52,330 nucleotides of DNA from Verrucomicrobiota bacterium (lineage in GTDB: Bacteria > Verrucomicrobiota > Verrucomicrobiia > Verrucomicrobiales > DEV007), in assembly GCA_020627905.1 (NCBI GenBank), contig JAHDFZ010000003.1:1-52330 (forward strand). Direction: 5' to 3'. The position numbers were made by a program, and so were the translations under genes. Below, in pieces: positions 9,153 through 19,275 of this stretch. Below the pieces are notes generated by a model. That model ran no database searches, was not told the origin of the DNA, and saw only the letters and a list, made by a program, of their open reading frames with translations. Positions within the stretch are counted from its first letter, which is position 1; each line of letters starts with the position of its first letter.

Positions 9153-11345
9153 ATGCCTGAACAACTTGAGCCAAGATACTACCTGTCTCATTTCCATGAG
9201 ATGCTGTCCTTCGTGGAGCGGCATTATTCCTTTGCTCTCTGCCCGAAGCACCGTCGATTCATCGACACTTATGCCCAACTCTCCCCCGCTGCGCGATGTC
9301 TTTACGTCCGCCTGGCGAACCGGAAAGGGCTAGTCTTTCCCATATCAAAACTGAGGTATCCTGAAATCGGGCTCCTGGGACAGCCGATCGCCGAACTCGC
9401 TGATGCCAAGCTGCTGCAGGATCCCCAGTCTGTGGAACCTGCCTGCATTCTCCACTCGTTTCCAAAAGAAGACCTTGTCGCACTCGCCCTCCAGGTGCCA
9501 AAGTCGGGAGAGCTACCGGGCAAGAGCGCTTCTAAGAAGATCTGGGTGGAGGCTCTTGCAAATCAATTTACCTCCCTCAGTGAGTCCCTACCGCCTTTTA
9601 TCGTCCAGGGATGCGCGGATGAGGTGAACTACCTCCTGTTCCTCTTTTTCGGGAAAACGCGCTCTTCTCTGACGGTCTTCGCTCTAAGGGACTTAGGGGT
9701 CATGACTACGAACCAACGAACCCGTTACGAAACGCGGTTCGCGGATCGGGCATCAGCCCTTGCCTCTTATTTTTTTGAAAGCGTCAAACGCAGGATCGAT
9801 CAGGCTACCACATCAGAACTCGCTACACTTGCCCATCAAGTCCCCGGTTGGCCAGATCAGATCGACCCTGCACTCGCCAGCGCACGGGATCGAGTCATCA
9901 GCCGACTCGGGCGGCAGCTTGAGCGGAGTGAACTCACGCAGCGAGCTCTCGCCGTCTACCAATATTCCGATGCACATCCCTGTCGCGAGAGGCGCGCCCG
10001 ACTTCTCTATTCCGCTGGCCGGAAAGCGGCAGCCAGAGATCTGCTGAACGAAATGATCAACAACCCGAGCAGCGACCTCGAACTGCTTTTCGCAGAAGAT
10101 TTCTACGACCAGAAATTCGGCGGAACGACGCAGTCCCGGCTGACCACCCTGCTGCGTTCCGCACCAGTGCTGACTCTTGACGAAGCGGGCCGATCTTACC
10201 CGGAGGGAGCTGCCGTTTCCTTCCTGCGCCAGCGCGGACTCACCGCTGAGCATGTAGAAAATCAGATTTGGCGTCAGTTATTTTTCCTCGTCTTCTCAGA
10301 CCTGCTCTTCGATCCTGAAAAAGGCCAGCACCACTCTGATTTCGACATCATCACCCCGTCACTGGCAAACGGAAACTTTTACTCGAAGCAGAGGGAGGAG
10401 ATCGAAAACCGCCTCGCTGACTGGCAGGGTTCCCATTTCCAGTCTGGAGAGCTGCCGGACGCATCAAGCGGCCTACTCCCCCTGCCTGAGCGGACTCGCT
10501 CCCTGCTGACCCTGCTGATCCAGGGCGTCCCTGCACCAGCAATTGCGGACATTCTCCGCGATATGGCCACGGATTTTCGGCAGAACGCCAGCGGCTACCC
10601 TGACCTGATGATCGCCTGGGAGGGAACCGTGCAGTTTGTCGAAATCAAAAGCCCCGGGGATCAACTGCAGCGGCATCAGCTTGCGCGGATTCAGCGACTT
10701 CAGAGTCTCGGCATCCCTGTAGGACTCTGCCGCGTGGAGTGGGCCTATGCCCCAGACCAGGAATATGTCGTGGTCGACGTCGAGACGACAGGAGGGCGCT
10801 CGCCCCACCATCGAGTCACAGAGGTCGGTGCCGTCCGTGTGCGTGGCAACTGCATCGTCGATGAGTGGAGCTCTCTCATCAATCCGGAGCGCCGGATCCC
10901 TCAGCACATCACGAATCTCACGGGGATCACGCAAAGCATGGTCGACTCAGCGCCACGCTTCTCTGACATATCGGAGTCGCTCCTCGAATTTTTGGGAGAT
11001 GCGGTATTTGTGGGCCATAGTGTGAAATTTGATTTCGGCTTCATCCGGTCAGAGTTCGCACGCTGTGGGGTGACCTACCAGGCCCCGACGATCTGCACGG
11101 TGGTGGAGACGCGGCGCTATTTCCCAGGGCTGAAAAGCTACAGTCTGGCTAATTTATCCTCCCATTTCCAGATCCCTCTAGACCAGCACCATCGGGCACT
11201 CTGCGATGCCAAAGCCACCGCAAAAATCCTCGAAAAGATTAACGCCCAACGAATGCTCTCCTCTACCGGCAGCCAGACAGGCTCCGAGCCTTTACCTGAA
11301 TGGCTCAAGAGGCCGGGAAACGCCGCCGCTCAGGTTTCTGATTGA
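9153..11345 (+). CDS. FAN1-like VRR-NUC nuclease fused to a C-terminal DnaQ-type DEDDh 3'-5' exonuclease
   Basis: YYLSHFHEMLSFVERHY... and RFIDTYAQLSPAARCLYVRLANRKG (FAN1-like N-term); GYPDLMIAWEGTVQFVEIKSPGDQLQRHQLARIQRL (VRR-NUC); then VVVDVETTGGRSPHHRVTEVGAVRV...FVGHSVKFDFGFI...HRALCDAKATAKIL (DEDDh exonuclease). Confidence 0.88.
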   Translation: MPEQLEPRYYLSHFHEMLSFVERHYSFALCPKHRRFIDTYAQLSPAARCLYVRLANRKGLVFPISKLRYPEIGLLGQPIAELADAKLLQDPQSVEPACILHSFPKEDLVALALQVPKSGELPGKSASKKIWVEALANQFTSLSESLPPFIVQGCADEVNYLLFLFFGKTRSSLTVFALRDLGVMTTNQRTRYETRFADRASALASYFFESVKRRIDQATTSELATLAHQVPGWPDQIDPALASARDRVISRLGRQLERSELTQRALAVYQYSDAHPCRERRARLLYSAGRKAAARDLLNEMINNPSSDLELLFAEDFYDQKFGGTTQSRLTTLLRSAPVLTLDEAGRSYPEGAAVSFLRQRGLTAEHVENQIWRQLFFLVFSDLLFDPEKGQHHSDFDIITPSLANGNFYSKQREEIENRLADWQGSHFQSGELPDASSGLLPLPERTRSLLTLLIQGVPAPAIADILRDMATDFRQNASGYPDLMIAWEGTVQFVEIKSPGDQLQRHQLARIQRLQSLGIPVGLCRVEWAYAPDQEYVVVDVETTGGRSPHHRVTEVGAVRVRGNCIVDEWSSLINPERRIPQHITNLTGITQSMVDSAPRFSDISESLLEFLGDAVFVGHSVKFDFGFIRSEFARCGVTYQAPTICTVVETRRYFPGLKSYSLANLSSHFQIPLDQHHRALCDAKATAKILEKINAQRMLSSTGSQTGSEPLPEWLKRPGNAAAQVSD

Positions 11346-11397
11346 GCATGGCCCAGTCCTGTCTATCGTCTGATCAAAACCGCCTCCTCCCGAATCA

Positions 11398-12372
11398 ATG
11401 GATCTTTTGGAAAAAGCGCGCCGCGTGATCAATCTCGAAGTAGAAGAACTGCAGGGCCTCAGCCAGCGGCTCGACAGTAGCTTCGAGTCAGCCATTTCAC
11501 TGCTCAAACAGTGCGTCGTCACCGGAGGGAAGCTCGTTTTCATCGGCGTGGGTAAATCTGGAAACATCGGCAGCAAGCTCGCAGCCACCTTCAACTCCAC
11601 CGGCGCGCCATCGACTGTCATGAACTGCCAGGATGCTCTGCATGGGGATCTCGGCCTCGTCAATGACGGCGACTGCCTGATCGCCATGAGCTACTCGGGG
11701 GAAACGGCTGAGCTGCTGCGCCTCCTGCCACACCTCAAGCGCAAGCGCATCCAGATCATCGCCATCACTGGCAAGCCAGAGTCAACCCTGGGAGAGTCGG
11801 CCGACTGCGTGCTGAACGTGGAGGTGACGCGCGAGGCCTGTCCCCTGAATCTCGCACCGACCTCCTCCAGCACCAACACCCTGGTGATGGGTGATGCCCT
11901 GGCGATGGTCCTGCTGGAGAGTCGCGGCTTCACAAAAGAAAACTTCGCTGAGCTGCACCCCGGCGGCTCTCTCGGCAGAGCTCTCCTGATGCGTGCGAGC
12001 GATATCATGCGTCAGCAGCCCCACATCGCGGTCGTAGCGGAGAGCGCTGACGTCTCGACGGCCATCGCTGAAATGAGCCGGGCACGCGCAGGCGCAGTCA
12101 TCGTAACGAATCAAGACGACACCCTGGCCGGAGTCTTCACTCAGGGGGACTTCACCCGCGCCTTCCAGTCCGGGCAGCCTCAGCTGGGAGAAGCGAAAGT
12201 CCGGGACTTCATGACGAAGGATCCTGTGACCACCTCAGAGGCCAGCCTCGTCGGTGAGGTCCTGAAGCAGCTGGAGCAGTATCGCATAGACGATCTCATC
12301 GTCATCGACCACCACGGAAAGCCAGTCGGCATGATCGATACACAGGATCTCACGCGCCTTCGCGTGGTCTGA
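11398..12372 (+). CDS. kdsD: D-arabinose-5-phosphate isomerase, KpsF/GutQ family (SIS + 2 CBS)
   Basis: FIGVGKSGNIGSKLAATFNSTGAPS, ALHGDLGLVNDGDCLIAMSYSGETAELL, APTSSSTNTLVMGDALAMVLLESRGF. Confidence 0.95.
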   Translation: MDLLEKARRVINLEVEELQGLSQRLDSSFESAISLLKQCVVTGGKLVFIGVGKSGNIGSKLAATFNSTGAPSTVMNCQDALHGDLGLVNDGDCLIAMSYSGETAELLRLLPHLKRKRIQIIAITGKPESTLGESADCVLNVEVTREACPLNLAPTSSSTNTLVMGDALAMVLLESRGFTKENFAELHPGGSLGRALLMRASDIMRQQPHIAVVAESADVSTAIAEMSRARAGAVIVTNQDDTLAGVFTQGDFTRAFQSGQPQLGEAKVRDFMTKDPVTTSEASLVGEVLKQLEQYRIDDLIVIDHHGKPVGMIDTQDLTRLRVV

Positions 12373-12391
12373 TGCTTCCGTCCAGACGTGC

Positions 12392-13156
12392 TCAATCTTT
12401 AAAGTTCTTGCGATACTGAAGAGGGGTATAGCCCATGACGGAGCGGAACCGGGCTGTAAAAGCGCTCTGATCGCAAAACCCGTGCTCCAGGGCGAGGTCG
12501 GAAATAGAGACGTCCGTCGATCGCAACTGCGCAGACGCATCCTCGATCTTCGTCCGCAGGAGAAACTGCTGCGGCGTGATACCTGTCACCTCCTTAAACC
12601 GACGATTGAACTGCCGATGCGACAGGCCTGTCCCCTCGACCAAATCTGTGACCACCTGTAGACTGACGCAGTCTTTCCGGATCCGCTTGATAACCTGATT
12701 GATCACTTCATCAGAAACATCTTCAAAGGCCTGCTCGTAGCGAATCACCGTCCCCATCACGCCGACGTTCCTCCCTGAGGCGGAATGCACGGGCAGTTTG
12801 TCCGTTTCATACCATTCCGGTATTCCCTGATGATTCGGAAAAAGCTCCACCATGCGCAGCAGCGGAACCCCCGTAGTCAAGACCGACTCATCATCCTTGC
12901 GAAACTTTTCAGCTAGCGGGGCCGGGAAAAAATCAAAATCATTCTTCCCGAAATACTGCGCCTCGCCCTGTATCGGCAGCCTCCTGCGAAAGCAGTCGTT
13001 GGCATAAACGTGCTGAAACCGGGCGTTTTTCAGAAAGAATGAAGTCTGATCCAGCTTCTCAAACAAATCGATAAAACTGGGCTCAAAACCGAGCGCTTCC
13101 CGCATCTCTCTCTGGATGGTGACGTTATCGCGTAGAGGCATATGGCTAAGATTCAA
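12392..13156 (-). CDS. AraC-family transcriptional regulator with N-terminal PAS-like domain
   Basis: C-terminal HTH: GLSHRQFNRRFKEVTGITPQQFLLRTKIEDASAQLRSTDVSISDLALEHGFCDQSAFTARFRSVMGYTPLQYRK; PAS-like N-terminus. Confidence 0.93.
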   Translation of the reverse strand: MNLSHMPLRDNVTIQREMREALGFEPSFIDLFEKLDQTSFFLKNARFQHVYANDCFRRRLPIQGEAQYFGKNDFDFFPAPLAEKFRKDDESVLTTGVPLLRMVELFPNHQGIPEWYETDKLPVHSASGRNVGVMGTVIRYEQAFEDVSDEVINQVIKRIRKDCVSLQVVTDLVEGTGLSHRQFNRRFKEVTGITPQQFLLRTKIEDASAQLRSTDVSISDLALEHGFCDQSAFTARFRSVMGYTPLQYRKNFKD

Positions 13157-13242
13157 TATTTCCCTGACGAGTCAATCTAGAAACCGTCACGGGTGGATGG
13201 CAGATTGATGGGGTAATCCAAAATCCAACAGACAGCCCTTTT

Positions 13243-14436
13243 ATGAACACAGAATCGACTCTCTCTCATCCTCGCATCGCTATCGTCGGACTCGGCTTTG
13301 GCGCGGAGTTCCTCCCCATCTACCAGCGCCATCCAAATGCAGACGTCACTGCCATCTGCCAGCGCAACGAAGAATCCCTGAAAGAAATCGGTGATAAGTT
13401 CGGCATCGAAAAGCGCTACACTTCCTACGAGGAGCTGCTGACTGATCCGGACATCGATGCCGTCCACATCAATACTCCCATTCCAAACCATGGGGAGCAG
13501 AGCATCGCAGCCCTGAAAGCTGGTAAGCACGTCGCCTGCACGGTCCCGATGGCAACCACTGAGGAGGAATGCAAGCAGATCGTCGAACTCTGCGCTGAGA
13601 CAGGTCTGAAATACATGATGATGGAGACCGTGCTTTACGCCCGTGAATTCCTTTTCATGAAGGATCTCTACGATCGTGGCGAGCTGGGTAAGCTGCAGTT
13701 CCTCAAAGCCAGCCACCAGCAGGATATGGACGGCTGGCCAGGTTACTGGCCCGGCCTCCCGCCGATGCACTATGCCACACACTGCGTAGGCCCCGTCCTC
13801 GGCATGGGACGTCACGAGGCAGAATACGTAAGCTGTTTCCCCAGTGGGACGATCCGTGAGGAGATGCATGCATGCTATAATTCGCCTTTCGCGGTCGAGA
13901 CGACTCATATCCGCTTCAAGGACAGCGACCTGAGCGCCCAGGTCTACCGATCTCTCTTCGATATCGCACGACAGTATCGCGAGAGCATCGAAGTCTATGG
14001 ATCAGAAAAATCTGTCGAGTGGCCGCTGATCGAGCACGAGCCTCTCGTCCTGCACACGGCGAAAAAGCCTGAGCCGGAAATCCCCGAAAAGGTGACGAGT
14101 CCGGATTTTGCTGATCGCCTACCTGAGGAGATTGCACCCTTCACCACCGGCGGGGTTTACTCAAACGACGAAGGAGAGGAGCACCTCAGCTTTACACAGG
14201 GCGCCGGCCACGGAGGCTCTCACCCGCATCTCGTCCACGAGTTTGTTCAGCTTCTACGTGGAGAAGGAGATGGATATCCTAACGCTGTGCAGAGCGCTAA
14301 CATTACACTTACCGGCATTCTTTCCCACGAATCTGCACTGAAAGGCGGCGAAAGAATTCCGCTTCCCAATTGGACCTTTATGCCAGAAGACGCAGCGCTC
14401 GAAACGCAGGAAGACGAGTCGACCGTTCTTGCGTGA
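13243..14436 (+). CDS. Gfo/Idh/MocA family oxidoreductase
   Basis: RIAIVGLGFGAEFLPIYQRHPNADVTAICQR (Rossmann), DAVHINTPIPNHGEQSIAALKAGKHVACTVPMATT. Confidence 0.95.
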   Translation: MNTESTLSHPRIAIVGLGFGAEFLPIYQRHPNADVTAICQRNEESLKEIGDKFGIEKRYTSYEELLTDPDIDAVHINTPIPNHGEQSIAALKAGKHVACTVPMATTEEECKQIVELCAETGLKYMMMETVLYAREFLFMKDLYDRGELGKLQFLKASHQQDMDGWPGYWPGLPPMHYATHCVGPVLGMGRHEAEYVSCFPSGTIREEMHACYNSPFAVETTHIRFKDSDLSAQVYRSLFDIARQYRESIEVYGSEKSVEWPLIEHEPLVLHTAKKPEPEIPEKVTSPDFADRLPEEIAPFTTGGVYSNDEGEEHLSFTQGAGHGGSHPHLVHEFVQLLRGEGDGYPNAVQSANITLTGILSHESALKGGERIPLPNWTFMPEDAALETQEDESTVLA

Positions 14437-14483
14437 ACAGATCGGAATCTGATAAAATCCAAAACCCTCTCCAAATCATAAGG

Positions 14484-17400
14484 ATGAACAGAAAAACAAT
14501 CTTAAGCGGGCTCGCGGCACTCGCCGGGATCTCCTCAGCAGCTCATGCTTCCCCCAGCATGGCAGACGACTGGGAAAAGCTCCGACTGGAAGACGCCTTC
14601 CTGTCCGAGCACGCCGGCATCGGCGACATCGACGGCGACGGCAATGATGACGTGATCTACGGTCACAAATGGTATGCCGGCCCGGACTTTAAAGAATCTT
14701 TCACGTTCTACGAAGGCAGGGAATACGACCCGCGCCAGGGATACTCAAAACACTTCATGTCCTTTGCTCAGGACGTTAATAATGATGGAGCACCCGATGT
14801 GTTTGCCTATGGCTTTCCGGGGAAAGAAGTGCGCCTTTTTATCAATCCTGGTAAGGAACAAGCCCGCGGCGGCGCTAACTGGGAGGTGCACCAGATCGTC
14901 GATCAGCTCACCCACGAGACGCCGTTTTTTACAGATCTCATAGCTGGTGGATTGCCGGAGATTATCGGAGGTGCCAATACCGAGTATGGCTACTATGAGG
15001 CAGGGGAAGATCCTACGAAACCATGGCAATGGGTCGCCGTTTCTCCAGCGAAACGAGCTCACCCCGTTTTTGGACACGGCATCGGTATCGGCGATGTCAA
15101 TGGTGATGGACTTCTCGATTTTGTCGAGAGAGACTTCTGGTATGAGCAGCCGAAAACCACTGGTCAGGGACTTTGGAAAGAGCGCAAGTGGGCACCGTCA
15201 CGCTATGGTGGAGGTGGGGCACAGATCCTCGTAGATGATGTCGACGGCGATGGAGACTCCGACCTCATCACCTCGCTCAATGGACACGGATACGGATTGG
15301 CCTGGTTCGAGCAAACAGAACCAAACGTTTTTGTCGCACACCAGATCCTCGGGGAAAAATCCACCGATAACCCATATGGAGTCGTATTCAGTCAGCTACA
15401 TGCCCTGGAACTAACAGATATCGACGCTGATGGACGGAATGATTTTGTGATCGGCAAGCGCCATCTCGGGCACAATGGCAAAGACCGTGGCGGTCTACAG
15501 GATCCTGTCGTTTACTGGTTCCGTAACACAGAGAAGGATGACTCGATTGAGTTCGTTCCTTACCTGATTGATGAGGAATCTGGCTTTGGTGTCGCTACTT
15601 CTGTCGGTGATCTCAACCAGGACGGAACGGTCGATGTCGTTGCGGCCAGTAAATTCGGCCTGAGTATCTTCCTTCAGAACACCGATGCGAAATTCGTCCC
15701 GCCCACTCCATGGGTCGAGCCTCTGAAGGAGCAGACGGAATATGGCAGCCAGCTCACCCCTGAGGAAGCTGTCGCGAATTACACAGTGCCTGAGGGATTC
15801 TCTGTAGACCTCATCGCTGCTGAGCCAACAGTCACGCAGCCGATCGCGATGTGCTTCGATGCGCGCGGACGCCTCTGGGTCATCGAGGGTCACACCTATC
15901 CCGTCAGAGACGAAGGCGGCTGGGATCAGGGGAAAGACCGGGTCATCATCCTCGAAGACACGGATGGCGACGGCACCTTCGAAACGAAAAAGACCTTCCT
16001 GGAAAATGTGAATCTCGCCAGCGGTATCGAAGTCGGCTTTGGCGGTGTTTACATCGGAGCAGCTCCCTATCTCCTCTTTTTCGCAGACGCCGATGGCGAT
16101 GACCAACCTGACGGTGAGCCAGAAGTCCTCCTGGACGGTTGGGGCTATCAGGACACTCACGAAACGCTGAATGCCTTCACCTGGGGGCCAGATGGATGGC
16201 TCTACGGCTGTCATGGTGTCTTCACCCACTCGAAAGTCGGTAAACCTGGCACAGCCGAAGAAGATCGGGAAAAAATCAACGCCGGCGTCTGGCGCTACCA
16301 CCCCACAAAACATGAGTTTGAGGTCTGGGCCTACGGCACATCGAACCCCTGGGGCGTCGACTTCAATGAATACGGCGATTGGTTTGTCAGCGCCTGCGTT
16401 ATCCCACACTTCCACCACATGACTCAGGGTGGTCGCCATGTGCGCCAGGCAGGACAGCACTTCAACCCCTACATTTTTGATAACATCAAAACCATTGCCG
16501 ATCACGAGCACTATGCCGGCGACAAACGAGCTTTATGGGGTGCAAGAGACTCAAAAGCTTCCGGCCAGGACAAAAATTTCACCAACCTTGTCGGCGGTGG
16601 CCATGCTCACTGTGGACTGGCGATCTATGATGCGCCGGAGTTCCCCGCTGAGTATCGTGGAAGGGCGTTCTTCCACAACCTGCACGGCCACCGGATCGTC
16701 AGTGAAAACCTCAAGCGCAATGGCTCCTCCTACATCGCGACCCATGCGCCGGACTTCGCTCGTGCCAACGATCACAACCAAGTCGGCGTAACCGTCATAC
16801 AGGGCCCTGATGGAGCCCTCTACTCCAGCGATTGGCAGGACAGCCAAACCTGCCACCACCGGGATGTAGAAATCTGGGACCGTAGCAACGGCCGTCTCTT
16901 CCGCATCCGCTACGGCGATGCCAAGACGACGAATACCAGCCTGATGGAAATGGATCTGGCGGAGCTGGTCGAAACCGTCGCCCATCCGAATACCTTCCAC
17001 GCAAACCAGGCGCGCCGCCTGCTGCAGGAGGGTGCTGCTTCCGGCCGCTTCGGAGCAGAAGACCTGAAAACGGCATTGGTCGCTTTTGAAGACAAGCAAT
17101 CCACGACAGCCCTGCGTCTCCGCGCCTTCTGGGCCATGCACGCTACCGGTGTGCTCGATGATGCCGAGCTGGTAGCCCGACTCGATGATGCGGATCCTTA
17201 CATCCGCGCGTGGAGCCTGCAGTTCCTCGGTGAAACAGAAACAGCCCTGAGCGCAACTGCTCTCGCGGCTGTCGAAGAGTTAGCAAAAACGGAGCGCAAT
17301 CTAGTAACGCGACGTTACATCGCCTCGCTCCTGCAGAGACTTCCTGTAGAACAGCGCTGGACTGTTGCAAAGAATCTGATCAACAAGCGATTCGATCAAT

Positions 17401-19175
17401 ATGACCCACAGATTCCGTTCCTCGCATGGCCCGCGATCGAAACCCTGGTAGCTGAGCAACCCGCCAAAGCACTGGATCAGCTGCTTCCTGCCTCGCAATG
17501 GCCTCAGCTGACCGACTGGATCGTGCGCCGCGCTGCTGCTTTTGAGCAGGGACGCACCGAGCTTATGACCTCGCTGAGCAAGGCTCCAAACTCACGCGCA
17601 TTCAACGAACGCGTCGCCTTTCTCGTAGCTGCCCTGGAGGCGAGCCCTCCTATCGAGCAGCCTAAGGGGTGGGAGCAGGTAAAGGCCACTGCGGAAAAAT
17701 TCGCCGCCCCCGGCACACCCCACCGGCCCGCCTACGATCGACTGGCCACCATGGTGGGCGATGAGGATTCATTCCCAGTGTTCCGCACCATCGCTCTCGA
17801 CCAAAAGGCAAAACCCCAGGAGCGTGCTGATGCGATCCGGTTGCTCGCCAGAGGCAGTGACCCCCAACTGCAGATCATCGCTGCGAAAGCGGTTGAGAAA
17901 CCACAAGCCGATATTCGGAATGCAGCCCTCGATGCTCTGAAAGCCTTCCCCAATGAGAAGACCGCTCAGGTGCTTGTCGATCGGCTGGAGTCCTTCGACT
18001 CAAACCAGCGGAACGTGGCCATCAGCCTTCTCTCACGAACACCCGAGATGGCCCTGGTATTGCTCAAAGCAGTCGATGCAAAGTCACTACCAGCGTCACT
18101 TGTTTCTCCTGTGTTGCTGGACCAGTTTGAGAGATTCGGAAACGAATCCATCGACACTCTCATTGAGGCTAACTGGGCACGCGGTGGCGGCTCGGTAGAC
18201 ATCGCGGCACTCGGCGCTTCGATCAAAAACTGGGAGAAAAAGCTCAACTCACGCGTGATGGCAAAAGCAAATGCATCACGCGGACGCGAAGTGTATAAGA
18301 TGACTTGTGGCACCTGCCATGTGCTTTTCGATGAGGGGATCCACCTTGGCCCGAACCTCACCGGCTCGAACCGGGCTGATCTGCATTACATTCTCGAGAA
18401 TGTCCTCGCACCAAACGCCGTCATCGGAAAAGACTATCAACTCAACATCTTCAGTATGGCAGACGGCCAGGTCCTCAGCGGAATGGTGCAGTCCGAGACC
18501 GGCGAGTTCTTCAACCTAGCCATGCCTGGTGGGGCTACTGTCGACGTGAAGAAGGCAGATGTGAAAGACCGCCAAATCATGGAGCAGTCACTGATGCCTG
18601 CTGGGCTGTTCGACGCTCTTCCCCTTGAGCAAGTGGCCGATCTTGTGAAATACCTAGCCTCGCCCGGCCAGGTTCCCACTGAAGCGGAACTAACAGCTAA
18701 AAAGGCGGCACAAGCGCGGACCATCCCGCCAGCAGCACCTGGAGTCATCCGGATCGAGGCTGAATCACTGGCAGAGGCCTACCCCGCCGCTCAGGGACAG
18801 GGAGCTGTGCGGAGCCAGGGAATGAAGAACTTCCCCGATGCCTGGTCCGGGGACGGCCAGTTGTTCTGGAGAGGAGCGAAGGCTGGCAACATGTATACCG
18901 TGAAACTTGACGCTGTCACCGCCGGAAACTACAACCTCACTCTGTTCCCAACGACAGCGCGTGACTATGCAACGATCAAGGTCGCCATCAATGGTCAGCT
19001 GCAGACTGCCGACCTCTATAACGCCGACGTGAAACAAGGTGAGCCCCTGACCTTCTCGGGGATCAACGTCAGCCCCACCGAACCCCTCCAGATCGATATC
19101 CATATCACTGGTAAAAATGAGAAGTCTGTCGGCTTCCAGGTAGGTCTTGATCGCTTTGAGCTGGAGAAGCTCTAA
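14484..19175 (+). CDS. Multidomain secreted protein: FG-GAP/VCBS repeats + PVC-type dehydrogenase (beta-propeller) + HEAT-like repeats + cytochrome c haem site + C-terminal CBM-like domain
   Basis: Signal peptide from MNRKTILSGLAALAGISSAAHA; GIGDIDGDGNDDVIYG / DVNGDGLLDFV / DVDGDGDSDLI repeats; GFSVDLIAAEPTVTQPIAMCFDARGRLWVIEGHTYP propeller; haem motif CGTCH at 18306-18320; C-terminal RIEAESLAEAYPAAQGQG... CBM-like. Confidence 0.9.
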   Translation: MNRKTILSGLAALAGISSAAHASPSMADDWEKLRLEDAFLSEHAGIGDIDGDGNDDVIYGHKWYAGPDFKESFTFYEGREYDPRQGYSKHFMSFAQDVNNDGAPDVFAYGFPGKEVRLFINPGKEQARGGANWEVHQIVDQLTHETPFFTDLIAGGLPEIIGGANTEYGYYEAGEDPTKPWQWVAVSPAKRAHPVFGHGIGIGDVNGDGLLDFVERDFWYEQPKTTGQGLWKERKWAPSRYGGGGAQILVDDVDGDGDSDLITSLNGHGYGLAWFEQTEPNVFVAHQILGEKSTDNPYGVVFSQLHALELTDIDADGRNDFVIGKRHLGHNGKDRGGLQDPVVYWFRNTEKDDSIEFVPYLIDEESGFGVATSVGDLNQDGTVDVVAASKFGLSIFLQNTDAKFVPPTPWVEPLKEQTEYGSQLTPEEAVANYTVPEGFSVDLIAAEPTVTQPIAMCFDARGRLWVIEGHTYPVRDEGGWDQGKDRVIILEDTDGDGTFETKKTFLENVNLASGIEVGFGGVYIGAAPYLLFFADADGDDQPDGEPEVLLDGWGYQDTHETLNAFTWGPDGWLYGCHGVFTHSKVGKPGTAEEDREKINAGVWRYHPTKHEFEVWAYGTSNPWGVDFNEYGDWFVSACVIPHFHHMTQGGRHVRQAGQHFNPYIFDNIKTIADHEHYAGDKRALWGARDSKASGQDKNFTNLVGGGHAHCGLAIYDAPEFPAEYRGRAFFHNLHGHRIVSENLKRNGSSYIATHAPDFARANDHNQVGVTVIQGPDGALYSSDWQDSQTCHHRDVEIWDRSNGRLFRIRYGDAKTTNTSLMEMDLAELVETVAHPNTFHANQARRLLQEGAASGRFGAEDLKTALVAFEDKQSTTALRLRAFWAMHATGVLDDAELVARLDDADPYIRAWSLQFLGETETALSATALAAVEELAKTERNLVTRRYIASLLQRLPVEQRWTVAKNLINKRFDQYDPQIPFLAWPAIETLVAEQPAKALDQLLPASQWPQLTDWIVRRAAAFEQGRTELMTSLSKAPNSRAFNERVAFLVAALEASPPIEQPKGWEQVKATAEKFAAPGTPHRPAYDRLATMVGDEDSFPVFRTIALDQKAKPQERADAIRLLARGSDPQLQIIAAKAVEKPQADIRNAALDALKAFPNEKTAQVLVDRLESFDSNQRNVAISLLSRTPEMALVLLKAVDAKSLPASLVSPVLLDQFERFGNESIDTLIEANWARGGGSVDIAALGASIKNWEKKLNSRVMAKANASRGREVYKMTCGTCHVLFDEGIHLGPNLTGSNRADLHYILENVLAPNAVIGKDYQLNIFSMADGQVLSGMVQSETGEFFNLAMPGGATVDVKKADVKDRQIMEQSLMPAGLFDALPLEQVADLVKYLASPGQVPTEAELTAKKAAQARTIPPAAPGVIRIEAESLAEAYPAAQGQGAVRSQGMKNFPDAWSGDGQLFWRGAKAGNMYTVKLDAVTAGNYNLTLFPTTARDYATIKVAINGQLQTADLYNADVKQGEPLTFSGINVSPTEPLQIDIHITGKNEKSVGFQVGLDRFELEKL

Positions 19176-19190
19176 GCCGCAGGGATTACG

Positions 19191-19222
19191 GAGTAGCCGT
19201 GAAGATGCGTTCACGGCTACTC
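19191..19222 (+). terminator. Strong hairpin, probable terminator/attenuator between the dehydrogenase and the first sulfatase
   Basis: GAGTAGCCGTGAA-GATGCG-TTCACGGCTACTC: perfect 13-bp stem, followed by a pyrimidine-rich tail. Confidence 0.6.
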
Positions 19223-19275
19223 GTCTCTCTGCCCTGTGATCTCATTTCGAGCATCACCTCCATTCAAAAAAAACC

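Noticed and set aside
15495-16511. 338-aa minus-strand ORF
   Set aside because: Fully antisense inside the large dehydrogenase fusion; a product of GC-biased codon usage.
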